Assembly: GCA_964035545.1 (NCBI GenBank)
Contig: OZ037766.1
Span: forward strand, 8,131,722-8,195,721
Source of the DNA: Bugula neritina
Taxonomy: Eukaryota; Bryozoa; Gymnolaemata; Cheilostomatida; Bugulidae
DNA length: 64,000 nt
Reading direction: 5' to 3'
The translations under genes were made by a program, and so were the position numbers. Shown here piece by piece: positions 11,905 through 24,800 of this stretch; positions within the stretch are counted from its first letter, which is position 1, and each line of letters starts with the position of its first letter. The notes under the pieces are model-generated. The model made no database searches. It was not told the DNA's origin and saw nothing but the letters and a program-made list of their open reading frames with translations.

Positions 11905-13055
11905 TCACATAATATTTGCATGAAGTGACTTCTCCAAAAGCCTGCCCCAAACATTGTTGTATGGATGAACCAGCTTTGTGGGACTACCAGAGTTGTCTAC
12001 CAGTGGTCTGCTTTCATTGGCCCATTTAAATAAGGAACCTTCTAAGTTATATATAGGCCGACTTTTGCCTACAAAAACAAAAACAACCTCTAAAAATAGC
12101 TGATGACTGTTCGTCTAAAGTTGAAGATAAAATACAAAACATTCAGTCACAATTTAAATTGATAGCATCAATAATTTAAATGCTAGAAAATAAAACAGCA
12201 GAAAACACAAATAATCATAACAATATCAGCACATGACACTCCTAAAGTTCAAATTATAATGCATTACAGATTAAATCGAACTAGTTTTACTATAATATAA
12301 TCACAATATAAACTATTATACCAGAACTATTTTTCCATTTATTTATCAGCTTATCTGCCACCAAGCATGATCTATAGCCTATAGAGCAATAGAGCACAAC
12401 GGGCTGGTCAATAGGGGTGGCATCAATCAGTTCCTCTACTTGTGGAATGCTTTCTTGCAAGTGATCAGGATCTACTCTAGCAGCGCCCTCTATTTTACTA
12501 ATTTCAAATTCCTCAATCGGTCTCGCATCCTACATTTGAACAATACTATGATTTACAAATGAAAAACATAAGGTAGCATGTCATTTGTCATCAACCATAT
12601 ATGAGATTGTAGAAATTTTGAAAAATCTGCTTCTTCTTATTAGCCAATTGCTGGTGAATTTACAATTTTTTTTCAGCAAAGAAAATTTCTTTTCGAATAT
12701 ATTATTACACAGACAGCATAATAAGTATGGCACTTTTAAAGAAACGGGCAGTCAACTTGGCACCAAATTACTAAACGTACACAGAAATGTTAAGGTCACT
12801 CACAAAAGCATATTATTTATCATTACTTGAGATTCAGCTTGGCATAACACAGACTTGCAAAAATGACTTCTTTCGCATAAATTTGCCTTCATTAACTATC
12901 ACACTTGATACACTCTTACAAAGCAGTGGAAGTTCACCCACCAGAAGTGTCACCTGTTTCCCCTCTGCCTGCCATTCTGCCAACTCTTGAGTTGATAGTT
13001 GAGGTACTTTACTAAATTTTTGGCGTATTCCAAAGCAGGCTATGTTCATTGCCAT
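11905..13055 (-). CDS. single-domain rhodanese-like sulfurtransferase
   Basis: Three coding exons on the minus strand (13055-12942, 12529-12322, 12068-11905) join in phases 0 and 1 to 486 nt, 161 aa. The fold is a single rhodanese domain. An N-terminal segment FSKVPQLSTQELAEWQAEGK leads into VTLL|DARPIEEFEISKIEGA, the usual CH2A-type region with the D-x-R motif. The active-site loop VVLYCSIGYRS has the catalytic Cys and the Arg six residues later. A C-terminal IYNLEGSLFKWANE and LVHPYNNVWGRLL tail is typical of small stand-alone rhodaneses in animals and bacteria. The likely role is persulfide or sulfur transfer; the substrate is unknown. The start is secure: an in-frame TAA lies directly upstream of AAG-ATG, just after a CCAG acceptor, so an upstream non-coding exon is expected. 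The CpG-bearing patch near 14.2 kb is a candidate promoter. Confidence 0.88.
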
Positions 13056-13769
13056 CTTTTACCTGGAATTTAGTGTATTCAAAGATAATCATTTGCAGAT
13101 AAATAAAAAACAGATGATTAGACTTCAAAAGATAAGTTACTAATACCAAAATACTATTTGCATCTATAAGCATCTGTGCTAAATCAATTGTATATACAAT
13201 ATTTTTAAATATAAAAGTAGAATTTTATTAAAAGCACACAAAACAATGTGGACATAAATGACCAGGAATTTTGCAAAATACCATATTTAGTTTTAACAAA
13301 ACTTGGTCATTAAAAAATCATGAATGAAATGCTAGCAAGCATTAAACATTTTAACTGTTTGTAACTTGAAAGTCGTAATAGTAATAAAAATATTAGATTA
13401 GCATCTTATTGTAACATGAAAAGCAAGTTGGCAAACTTCATTTTTTATAACTAGATAGAGCCTACAAATGACTGGTAAAAACGTTTTGCAGTTTTGGGAC
13501 TTCAAAATGAAAATATTACCATTAAAATTTAATAAAATTTAATAAATCTTTATTCTACAAGCTATCAAACTCAAAGTTGAATAAAAAACAACTACAGAAC
13601 ACCTAGTAATACTAATTGTAAATACTATTCTAATTCTTCATTTCAGTTTCTTGCTGCATCAACATAATGATAATATATTAACGTGAGAGCAATATGACAA
13701 AGCAGAAAATAAATAATATTCGAACGTAACTAAAAATAATTTGATAAAAGATTGGTCTTTTACGATTAA

Positions 13770-14000
13770 ATTTGATGATTATGATTATTATGATCATCAT
13801 TATGATTATGATTATGTGATCTCTCTGTTTCACAATCATAATGATAATGATGACAATGATAAAGTTGAACATGAAGAGTGAAAACTACTATAAATTGGCA
13901 GAAAAAATCAAAATGTTTTAACAATAAATCATAATATAATTAATCTATCATCACTATGACTATGAGTATGACTATGATTGCATTAAGTGATATGGTTATT
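13770..14000. repeat. degenerate ATTATG/ATCATT repeat array
   Basis: The sequence cycles through ATGATTATGATTATTATGATC, then CATAATGATAATGATGACAATG on the far side of a short spacer, then CTATGACTATGAGTATGACTAT at about 13955-13980. The period is six to nine bases and the copies drift. Similar arrays are seen near 14490-14560, 50370-50600 and 55440-55560. Confidence 0.55.
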
Positions 14001-14219
14001 AATATTATTATCGTATAGTTTATCGATACTCGGAGATTAAATCTGGCTGGTGGGATTCTGCACCATAATTGGCGAACCAATAAACAGGGTATCCAATGAA
14101 TTACCACGTGCCTTAACAATGTAGCGTTGGTTTTTTGTATTTACTGTGTTCCTGCGTTGATTGTCATTATTTGTTCGTTTATGTTGCAGATAAAGCCTCA
14201 ACTTGATGCTAGCACTAAC

Positions 14220-14280
14220 TCCTAGAATCTCAGCTAGCAAACACGTGCGCTTTTAAACACGCGTGAAACGGGCGCATCAT
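14220..14280 (-). promoter_or_regulatory. candidate promoter of the rhodanese gene
   Basis: Within very AT-poor-in-CpG surroundings, this short patch has several CpGs, including CACGTG, GTGCGC, ACGCGT and GGGCGC. It lies 1.2 kb upstream of the rhodanese coding start on the minus strand. The rhodanese first coding exon begins just after an acceptor, so a distant 5' exon is required. The position and composition fit, but no TATA box or initiator is convincing. Confidence 0.3.
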
Positions 14281-17200
14281 GATCAAGTTCAACACTGACT
14301 GATAAAATAAATATAAACCAAGTGAATGTTATGCGGGTAAATTAAATTTATCCAGTTTAAAATACTTTAGAATAAATCCATAAACGTTGATATAAATATT
14401 TATGATATTACTTATACCGATTATTATTATTTAATTTTTATAATTGTATCTATTATCATGTAACAGTGTATAACTGTGTGTGCTACTGCTACCATTGTGA
14501 TTGTTGATTGTCACAATGTGAGTGAATATCATAATCAAAATGATAATCAAAATCACTTTTGAGTTCACGCAGTGCAAGGAAAATTGAAAGGAGTGTTACT
14601 TGAGTTGCACTTGTTTAACTCTTTTAATTTATAAACTTACAGACTGAGATTTACATAATGATAATGATAGAGCGTCTCATCTGCCCTCTACGGATAAAAG
14701 CCTCCAGCTATAAATGCAAACTTCTGTCTTCTGTAGTAGTTAACATTTTACTGGTAGTATTTTTATTTTATACTGGAAACTTTTGTAAGCTTACAATAAA
14801 GCATCTATCGGGAGTAAAAACAGGCTTTACAGATTACTGGTGTTGTATCACTGACTAATAGGTAAAGGTCTCGGCAGTAGTAGACAAGCAAAAATGTTAA
14901 CAATAACATTAACACAATTGCTAAAGACACACATTTCATAGTCTGTATTATCCAAATTAAAACTGCTTTAGTCTAAAGAAATACATTTGTAGTTTATGAC
15001 TTATGAAATAATTACAATGTAAAGCACACCATTCTTCTATGAGAACATCACACAACATGATGGTTTAAGAAATGGCTAAAAAGCAGCATGGGGCTCCACT
15101 TCATGTGTTGGCCTGAGCTAGCTAACAACTTCTGCCTGACCTTTAGAGGCAGGTAATTTTAAACTTATTTCGATTATTATTGGGCTCCCATAAGAAGATC
15201 TTGCAGTTTTATGAGCTCTTTTGCACTATACAACAAGAGCATGGAGACACCAGCCTTTCATCAACACTCATTCATGTTTCAAATCTATTGATGTTGAATT
15301 ATTTTGGTGTGACCCACTGCCAAGGGACAACTCATTTGTCAGAAGAATTTGATTAGTTCTATTGTTTCTCTTATTTCTTTGTTCTCCTTAATCTCCAAAG
15401 TCTTGGTATTCTTCTACTTCAACTCTTCCACAAAACTTGAATAAGTTCAGGCATAGTTGGTTGGGCCCATCATGGTTGCTGCCACTTACTCTCTTTAGCT
15501 TCTGGCTTTATCCATGTGCCTCCGGAAAGCCTTTTTGCATTCAGTAGATCTGCTGCTGCAAACTTTTAGCATTTTCCAACTAGGCTCTTGCTTGCAGAGA
15601 TTGAGTAGGACAGTTTCAATACTCCACCTTCCCACCTCTCGAACATCTTCTACATGTTTGTGGCTTTACTTTTGATTGAGCCACTTCTTCTTGTGCAGCA
15701 CATCATTCAAGTAAGGTCATAATTTGCCGCAACATTTATGTCATAGCTACTCCATCAATTTGCTTCAATCTCCTCATAGGTCACATTGACTAATCCCTCT
15801 ACTTTCATAACATGTTTCTGTGTTTTAACTGTCCTTCATAGCAAAGAAGAGAGTTTATACTCATATCAGAGTTAGCTAACTCAGAAAGCGTTACCCTCAT
15901 AAACCAGTTGCCTTTCTGCAGTCATAGACCTCCTCCTTGAAAACTTATTCTAGGTTACTACGGTGAAACTTGAGCCACCATTAGTTAGCTTCTGCTACTT
16001 ATGTAATTCACTGGTTGTTGTTTTCTACTTTGCCAACCTTGAGAGTAGTTTATCTCAATGCTGCTACCAATGTTGAGGTTTTAATTCCTGCTGTTGATAC
16101 AAACTAGTTATAAAAATAACTGCAATAATTTGTAGTATCTAAATGCAGTCAGCTTCAACCTAGTGTCATACTTTATTATAAGCATGTAAAATAGTTATGG
16201 TGTAAAATCCTAAAAGCTACAACAGCATTGTAACTTTATTTATAGTTACCGGCTCTTTATCCTTTAGTGTTGTAAGCCTTTGGTCAAAAGTGATAACTTA
16301 TGCAAGCAAGTATAAATAACTAAATAATTCAAGCATGGCAAACATTTTTATAATATAATAATGCATACACTTATAAATGTTGGTCTGGCATGTATAGAGC
16401 TTACTTCTATATATAAACAAAAAAGTTTTACATTTTCAATTCATTTTGCATAGACCTAACTCTTCTGGCAAGCCTCTCATACATAGTAATAAAAGTAAAA
16501 AGTATTGCAGTAAACACAATTTTACCAGTAAATTCTTCAAATTTAGGCATTTGCGTATTATATATTTGGTATAGATGCACAATAGTCTATGATAATCGTA
16601 TATATGCATGTCTTGCTGTTTTTACATTAAAGTAAGATACTTTATAATAATTAGCATTGCATGAATATATACATTTTGAGTCCTGTTGGTGTGTAGTTGT
16701 TGTTGTATTGAATACAACATAACTTAAAATCACATCGTGTTAACAAATTTAATAGCACCAGTAAACCATAACAAGTTGATTCTACCATATAGCTTTATTT
16801 CATTCACACAAGTAATGCCTAAATATGTTACCTATGTCATTCTTAAACAAAAGCAGCTCAAACTAAACTTTCTGACTATTGTTTCATAATATTTTGTTCT
16901 ATGTGACGTGTATTTTACTCATTGCAATGACTGTGATATATTAGCAACAACTGTAAGTTTCATATTAACCTTGAGTTTCATTTGAGTTTTGTTTGACATC
17001 CTGGTATTTTAAAGGACATAAAAATGTATTTATAGCCAGTCTAAGTTTGATTAGTGGTTTTTAGCTTCAACCTCAACATTCTAATCTTCAAACCTTTTTA
17101 GATTTTTGCAGTTGCCAATGTAAACTAATTCATTGTATTTAGAACATTGGCTGTTACACTTATTATTCATGCCTAATTAATCAAATTGCTATTTATGAAT

Positions 17201-17292
17201 TAACAATGAACATTGTGCAAACATTTTTAAAATGTTGATTTTAGGCTACTAGTAAATGGCAAAGAATATGCTGACTTTTGTTCTGTTGTTAG

Positions 17293-17354
17293 ATTTGCAA
17301 CAGTTACTCTAGCAGCACTTTGTCAGACAATGCTGCCGTATCTAATAGGTGCAG
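17293..17354 (+). other. candidate 5' UTR exon of the giant coiled-coil gene
   Basis: A segment flanked by TTGTTAG and a strong donor (GCAG|GTGAGT at 17355). It has stop codons when read in the phase needed to extend the coding region, so it would be non-coding. The next acceptor downstream (TTTTTTTAG ending at 18851) opens the exon that carries the start codon at 18861. This is inference from splice signals only. Confidence 0.3.
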
Positions 17355-18061
17355 GTGAGTAGCGTAAACCCTTAACCTGTTTAACAATATTCTCTGACTC
17401 TATGTGCTCTCATTATCACAAATTAATTTAAATTAATCTGAATTAAATTAGTCGTAAACTCAAAGCTGGATCTTAAGAATACTTTAGATTATTTTATATG
17501 CATGACAAATTCTGAATTTTTCAGATTAACGATTGGGGTAAATTTTTCTCAATAGATTTCAAACTTAGCATTTTGGTGTTATAGAAATTGAAAGCATCAG
17601 ATTATTATGTTTATTAATGTTAGTTTCTCACTGAATCTGCAGCATATATAAGGTATAGTATACAGATTTTGTTGATAGTTTTATAAGCAATACTCTATAG
17701 TGTACGAATTCATCTTAATAATATCTTAATAGAAAGTTTATATGAAAACTTTAGCTAGCCATTCCTTTATTTAGTACAAATGTGAGCATTTTATTAAAAT
17801 CTACCTGTCAAAATGTTGCGGTTTGTTGTGACATGATTATGTAGATTGTAAATACATAATATAGAGTTACAGACTATGATTGGAATCTATTATTTACAAT
17901 ATACACACTGGGCAAATATGTTCATACCTAACATAATAAATGAAAATTGATTTTTATGTTATATTAAGTAAAATATCACAATATGTAGTTTAGTTGTCAG
18001 AAGTGAGGCACATGGCTCAATGAAGTGTTGAATTAAGTCTTTGATTTCATTTCTGGGCACC

Positions 18062-18190
18062 ACCGCAGCAAGCTATTCACGTGAATAACATTTGATTTAT
18101 ATATTGTGTACAACCTCTACTTGTTTGACCCTCTTCTTGTCTGCTCACAGTTGGATTTCATTCACGTGAGTAGCCTGCAGCAGGCTTCAT
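18062..18190. repeat. inverted repeat with CACGTG cores
   Basis: GCAAGCTATTCACGTGAAT near 18068 is matched on the other strand by GGCTACTCACGTGAATGAA near 18170. The two arms are about 20-25 bp, roughly 80 bp apart. It may be a small MITE or a paired E-box element upstream of the giant gene. Confidence 0.4.
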
Positions 18191-18860
18191 TCATTTATTT
18201 CTGTCAATGCCTGTAACTAACTGGCAAATACAGGAAAATAGTTTGTAAAATGTTTTAATTGAATGGTGATATTTATTGCTCCTTAATAAAATAAGGTTAG
18301 CAGTATCCAAGATGATACTGTTTAATTTTTCATCACCTTAAATTAGACCAGGTTTGTGGGTTAGTCATGCTTTTGTGGATAGTCTCATTGCAAATGTTGG
18401 ATTTACATTTCCTTGAAGAATTTTTTCCACTGCGTAAGTTGACACATGCTCATATTGATAATTTTCAGAATTATGGCTTTTGTTAGTTTCTACAAAATGT
18501 AGATTAGAAGGTTATTCTAATGCTGCGAAGTATTTTAAAATGTTAAATGGGAGTTGATGTAAAGTGTGTGAAGACTTTTCACCAAAGAAAATATTCCATC
18601 CAGAAAAGCTTCTAGTATCTTATAGATCCACCTGGGTGTAGGATTTTATATTAGGCCTATGTAGATAGCGTTATTTATAATCAACATATAAGTACAACTA
18701 GTTGGAATTGATAAAATATAGATTAGGCATGATGCTCTCAACTACTCATGCTGCAGCAGTGTATGTTTTATGAACTTGTATAAGAATTGTTGGTTGAAAA
18801 TCGTATGTTGTATGATACTTGTTCTTATTTTAAAATTTCTTCTTTTTTTAGAAGAAAGTC

Positions 18861-21800
18861 ATGTCTGAAAACCAACATGGAACAGAAGCTGATATCAAAT
18901 TAATTGCATCATTGTCAGGTAAATAAAGCAACTGCACCTTTTGAGCAAATCAATTTTTTAATTTGTTTTTTTTCTTGTAATTATAATTTCATTTGTACTT
19001 CACATTTTAGACAACGACCCAATAAAAACGGAGCAAGTGCTAACTAATTTAAATGGTGATACAAATTTCGGTAAAGATAAATTAGAAAGAATGGATGCGC
19101 AAGAAAGTAAGCATTAAGTTATACAAAATATTATTTACAGTAAATTATTCTAAAATTTAAATAAAACTTTTTAGAGTTTAAAAATGAAATTTTATTTGAA
19201 ATGAGAAATTTGTTTAAAACAAAGATGCCACTTTTTTATTAGCTGTATTTTCAAAATTTTGATTTCTTCCTCAGGCTGAAACATTCTTAGAGCAACAGCT
19301 ACTAACTAATATACACGTACTCAGGGTTAATCATAATCACCCTCCCTGTGTCTCCAACCAATAACAAGTTATTTTTTGTCACATACTGAAAAGATGCTTT
19401 GATACTCGTGTATTTATTGAACAGCCTTGTTGGTAAAAACGTGGTATTTCAAATGGGTTTATAAGGGCAGAGTAATGTATAAAAATAAACCTGCTACAGG
19501 ATACTATGGCTATTTGCTTTCTTATATAACTTTATGTGACTTTTAGACAATCCAGTTCCAGCTGGTGTAGATACACCCCCAGTGACACCCCCTGATGTAG
19601 CCATGTCACCACCATTAGATCTAGCTGCCACTCCCTCTAGCACACCACCACCGACTGTATCCATGTCACCACCATCTGCTACCACTCATTCTCCCCCACT
19701 TTCTGTTGGTGTTGATGTAACTTCTTCCTCACATGACATAATTCCTTCAACATCAGATGGAAATTTATCACCTGTTCAACTTGTCAGAGTATCATCACCT
19801 GTTCAGCTTGTCAGATTATCACCTGTTCAACTTGTCAGAGTGTCACCTGTTGAGCTTGTCAGAGCTTCATCACCTCAAGTAGAATCTCCAGAAAGAACAA
19901 CTGAAATGGCAGACACTGCTAAGGTCTATAGAGAGCCAACAGGGGTTGAGAATCACACAAGGTCAGATGAAGTGGAGTCTGATGACGAACTCGCTTCTAA
20001 AGGTTGGTAAAAATAATATAGGAGATTGGTAAACAGTTTGTACAGCTGTTTGAAAAAACCTTTGCTAAAAATAGGTTCAAAATCGTCCTTTTAATCAAAC
20101 TTGACTTTTGATTTCACACCTTTGTACCTACACAAATAAGACTGACTGGGGTGTATAACTCCAACACTATTAATCTTTAACATGAACCTCTCTCAAATAT
20201 TTGTTACATCATTTTGCCAACCTTTTTTGTATAAAAAGAGTGGTGTTTTAAGCTTAATAGTGTTTGTCTTGGTTTCACTCAATTGTGCAAAAGTTTGTTC
20301 TAAACATAATATCCCTTTGTACGTATTCCTTTGGGTTTGAGTGTAATAGTAACTTTTTACAATGGTTTTCAATAGACTATAACATTAAACAACTACCTTG
20401 TTCACTCACAACTGTTGACTATTGATTAGATATAGTTATTAAGGATGTGACTTCTATCACCTGCCACCACCTGTCATGTTTCTAACAGTTTCTACAGTCC
20501 CCCATGAAATCTCCAGAGACTCTCTGACTACATTTCTATCAGTATAGACATCTTGTATACTGTGTTACATATCTTGATGATATGATTAGTGAATATTTTA
20601 TGCAGTTAATACAGTCAAATACACTCACAATAGGCTACAACACAATTTCGTTTAATTAGTCACTACACAAAATATTAGTTCTGTTCATGAATATTGCACT
20701 ATTTAGCACTTGAAACATCTGAATAAAAGTTCTTTATTCCAATTCCCATCAACATGGTAAACCAAATTTAAGCAACTTACAGGTGCCTTACTAGAAACAG
20801 TTATGGGCTTTTAATGTTACTTAGATTTAAACATGTTCAAGATAAATGTTCAAAAGCTATGGATTTACTTGCTTGAGAGATTAAATCTTAACATTCTTGT
20901 TTTGGGTCATGGGAGATTTCTAGATGGTTTTGTTTGCCAGGTCTAATAACGAAAGCAGCTGAAACTTGTATAATTCATATATTTTTTAGTTGCCAAGTCA
21001 TTGGCAGACATGCAAGAGTTGCTAGACAGTGTTGGTGAAGATATCAATGTGTGTAATGACTCGGAGAGCTTCGATGTATCTTATGCTTCTAATGACCTTG
21101 ACATTTCAAATGATTCCGATGACGTAGTCATAGACTTTACGTCTGCGGAACTGGAGAAAGATGATGACAATGAAATTATAGATCTTACTGGTAATACTTG
21201 CTTCAACAATTGCAATTTTATCTTAATATTTCATATAGTAGAGTGAATCTACTGATATTGTCTTAGCATTGAATATCACTTGCTTTAGATGCAACTTGTA
21301 CTTTCGAGCAGCATTTTTTGATTTATCAAAGTTCTGTTGTCTCATTTGCAATGACTCATGGCATGCTTTTTGGACATAAACCTTTCCCATTTTTCCCTTT
21401 TTCTATGTCACACGCAGAGCAATCCTAAAGCTCATTTCGTTGATTCAGTTCTTGCACTATTTCAAGCAATAAGCTAGAAATGAAAGAGTTTCATAGTGTT
21501 TATGTATGCGTATGTTTCATATTCAAAAATAGTTATAGCATCTATGTACAAAATTGTGTAAAGTGAAACCCATTTTATAAATATAATATTGTTGTAGAGT
21601 GTAGACTATTTTAAAGCAGTGATAGTTAACAATTTTTACAGTTTCATATAAATTTATTCCAATACTTTGTTAGTTCTTTGCTTTTTTTAAATATTCAGTT
21701 TGCGGTCTGAAAAGGGAAGTCATACAGGAAGAGGAAGAGGAAGCGGATTATTCAGAAGTAGAGGAAACACAGTCTCAGAAATCGCAAGGCTCTGGTAAAT

Positions 21801-24800
21801 TTCGAATTTTATTTCCTTTCAGCTATAGTATCTGATTTAGGATAAAACGACATTTTATACAAATTAAACTAATTATTTAAACAGATGTTAAGGTCGGTTC
21901 ACATTGAGAAGTTTTCATTACAAAAATGGCTATTGGAATCGGCTTTGAAGTAATGACGCTTTTGACATAAAAATGGGCATGTTAAATAGAAATAGGGGTG
22001 CTGTTGCAGCACTTGGGACTTATGCTTGCAATGAGTGCTGTGAAGAAATGTGCTTGTTTGTTGACGATTTTCAAGCTATGAGTTTTATATTTTTCTAGCG
22101 AAATAATATGTTAACAACTTCCCGTAGCTTTGCTACTGTTTATGCACCTCTATTTATTTGTACATCCTCTTATTCTAAAATTTGAATTATTTTTAGCAGC
22201 TGAAAATATATTCCAACATCATATATTTTGATATATATCACATACGTGTATGTGTATGTAACTTAACCAGTAGATGGTAATATTTTGGGATTTGTCCCAC
22301 CCTCAGATTAGAACAGAGTACCACACACTCCCAATGGAGAAAAATAATTTTTCTGTTAAAACATGTGCTATTTCAACCCAGAATACCCAAGTCACATATT
22401 CTGATACTGTGACTCTGTGCTACTTCTAGTGAAATATGCTGAGCCTGTACCCCATAGTTCTGAACATTATCAACAGCTGGAACAGCAACTATTGTTAGAG
22501 AGAAAGCAACTCTTAGGGGAAGATGAGAAAGTTAGCAATAGCGGGGAGCAGAGGCTAGTCTGTGGAGAAGCAGATGGTAGTGAAGCTTCTTTTAGTGGCT
22601 CAGACGATAGTCTGCATAAACAAGGTATCTGCAGCAGGTGCTCAGTCTGATCGCTTCCTAACAACACTGTATGCTCTGTACAAGCTGTTTTTCTTCTTTA
22701 GGTTTAGTTTATAGTTACTGGCATACCAGAAATACAATTGTTATAATTTAGCAAGCTAATAACTTCTCAGACAACCATTACCTGCTAAAACCTTGACCCA
22801 GCTAGTCTAGCCTGAGATCATACTTTGTTTAAGTTTTACTGCACTAGTTGTATTCTGGGTAAAGTATTTTCGAGTGCACTTATATGCAATGTTACCAGTG
22901 GTTTAAGCATGTTAGGTAACAACAAGTTACCATATGATATTGAGTCGAATTGCCAAGTAAATAATGTATAGTTTTGGACCTAACCAATATACTGTAATGA
23001 CAAGCAGTAACAAGCTTTTGAGTTTCTTCTATATTTTTAATTTTTAAAAATTAATTTGATAAATTAATGGATTCACTTAAAGTTCACTTATAATCAATTA
23101 GCTGTTTATACATTAAATAAGCATACTTTCCTTTAGTTTTCAAAAAAAAGTATAAAATGTATCTGTATTATTTACCCAAATTATACATTCATTAACTTTG
23201 TGTGGACATAAAGAAACAATTATTATGCTGTGAAATTTCTGTTATTTTAGTTCAAAGGTCATTGGCGAGTTCAACTCTTTCTCTCAATCAAACAATTGCT
23301 GGCTCAGGTATGTCCAAATATGCTCTTTAAGATAAACATTGTTTTGCATGTGTACTAGATATAATCCATAGAAAGCAGCACTATGTATGCAAGTGTGTTC
23401 GCATCAGTTTGGTCACGAAAATATTCTTAGATGCAGAAGTTAACACTCGGTTATGCACTGCAGATGGTGCATTAGTAGTCTCTTTTATAAAATGTAAACT
23501 GGCTGTGGCATGGATACCAAAATTCAGGACACCAAGGGAAGGCAACTACCATTTCTGCCTTGTGTGTTCGTGCTTGCGTCTGTTTTAGTGTATGTTTTGG
23601 TGTGTGTTGTGGTGTGTGTGTTGCGGTGTGTGTGTATGTTTGTTACATCATTGTTATAATGTATCTACAGAAGATGGCTTTGATGATAACTCTGAAAACA
23701 CGTCAATTGTTACTCAAGGAATGAATTCTAGGGATGAACTGGAAATATATGGTGGGTACACACTAAAGCTGCTATTTTTCTCGCTAAGTGAAACGTTTTT
23801 AAAAGTTGGGCACATTAAATATAACTGAAAAAACTTTTTCCTGCAATTTTATTGGTTTGGGATTTTTTGAAAATTATTTACCATAAGGGAAGATTCTATT
23901 TCAAATGATTCTTTATATATCAATAGTTTTCAGGCCAGAAGTCAAGAGAATATAACTCTAATGTTCATGTAACATTTCGATTGTTTTGAAAATAGCTTCC
24001 AAAGTTTAAATGAGCATTAATAAAGTAGAGTTGTTCACCATTATGGTGATACTCAATAATAATAATAATAAACCAAGGAAATGAATTTATTAAACTGCTG
24101 AAATACGTGCTGAAACATTATTGATTGCAAGCACCCATGGCTATAAAATAAAAATTTTTCTTTGAATTGAATATTCCAGAGTAAACAGCTACAGCTTTAC
24201 TGTACATAATAGTGCCATGTAAACACCACTATTGTAAGAGCTACCGTTAATAATAGGATAAATTATTTCAAAGTAGTAACTTCCATTGTGAATATGACTA
24301 GTATGCTCTATGCACTGTCTGCTTAGTTTATATTCCTGTGTGCATTAGAGAAAGTGATTACTAGGAAGCAGTTATAACAGACAACTAGCTTTCTGATACC
24401 TTCACTGGGTATATGTGCAGAGATTTCAGGAATACTGATTGAAAGAGAGGCTCTCAGCCATGTTTAACTTCCTAGATCTGTTTGTGGATAGAATGCTAGG
24501 TATTGATGTTTTGTTATCATATTAGTATTCAGATACTATGTTAGTTTGAATATACCTAAAATTCTGCTGGCTTTGCTTACTAGAGATATTTTTCTTCTAA
24601 CGTGGTAGCAATTTATTATTTTAAGCGTTAATCTTTATTGTCTATCATTTTAGAGATATTTGATTTTGACAATAGGCTATGAGATTACAATTCTGCCCTT
24701 TTTATAGCAGAAAATAGGATATAAGCATAAATAACACTACTATTCTTCATAAATTATATAGCTAAGATGACCAGACAAGACTACTTTAGCTAGAAACTTC

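Larger units (their letters stand above)
13056..17292. other. intergenic region, repeats and a promoter-like patch
   Basis: Stuttering ATTATG/ATAATG repeats lie at about 13770-13865, 13950-13985 and 14490-14560. A CpG-bearing patch with CACGTG and ACGCGT lies at about 14220-14275. From about 15060 to 16060 the plus strand is CT-rich (the minus strand GA-rich) without any long open frame. I found no supported exon in this stretch. Confidence 0.4.

Noticed and set aside
14037-14240. 67-codon minus-strand frame near the CpG patch
   Set aside because: Could be a first exon of the rhodanese transcript, but the rhodanese ATG has an in-frame stop directly upstream, so it cannot extend the protein.
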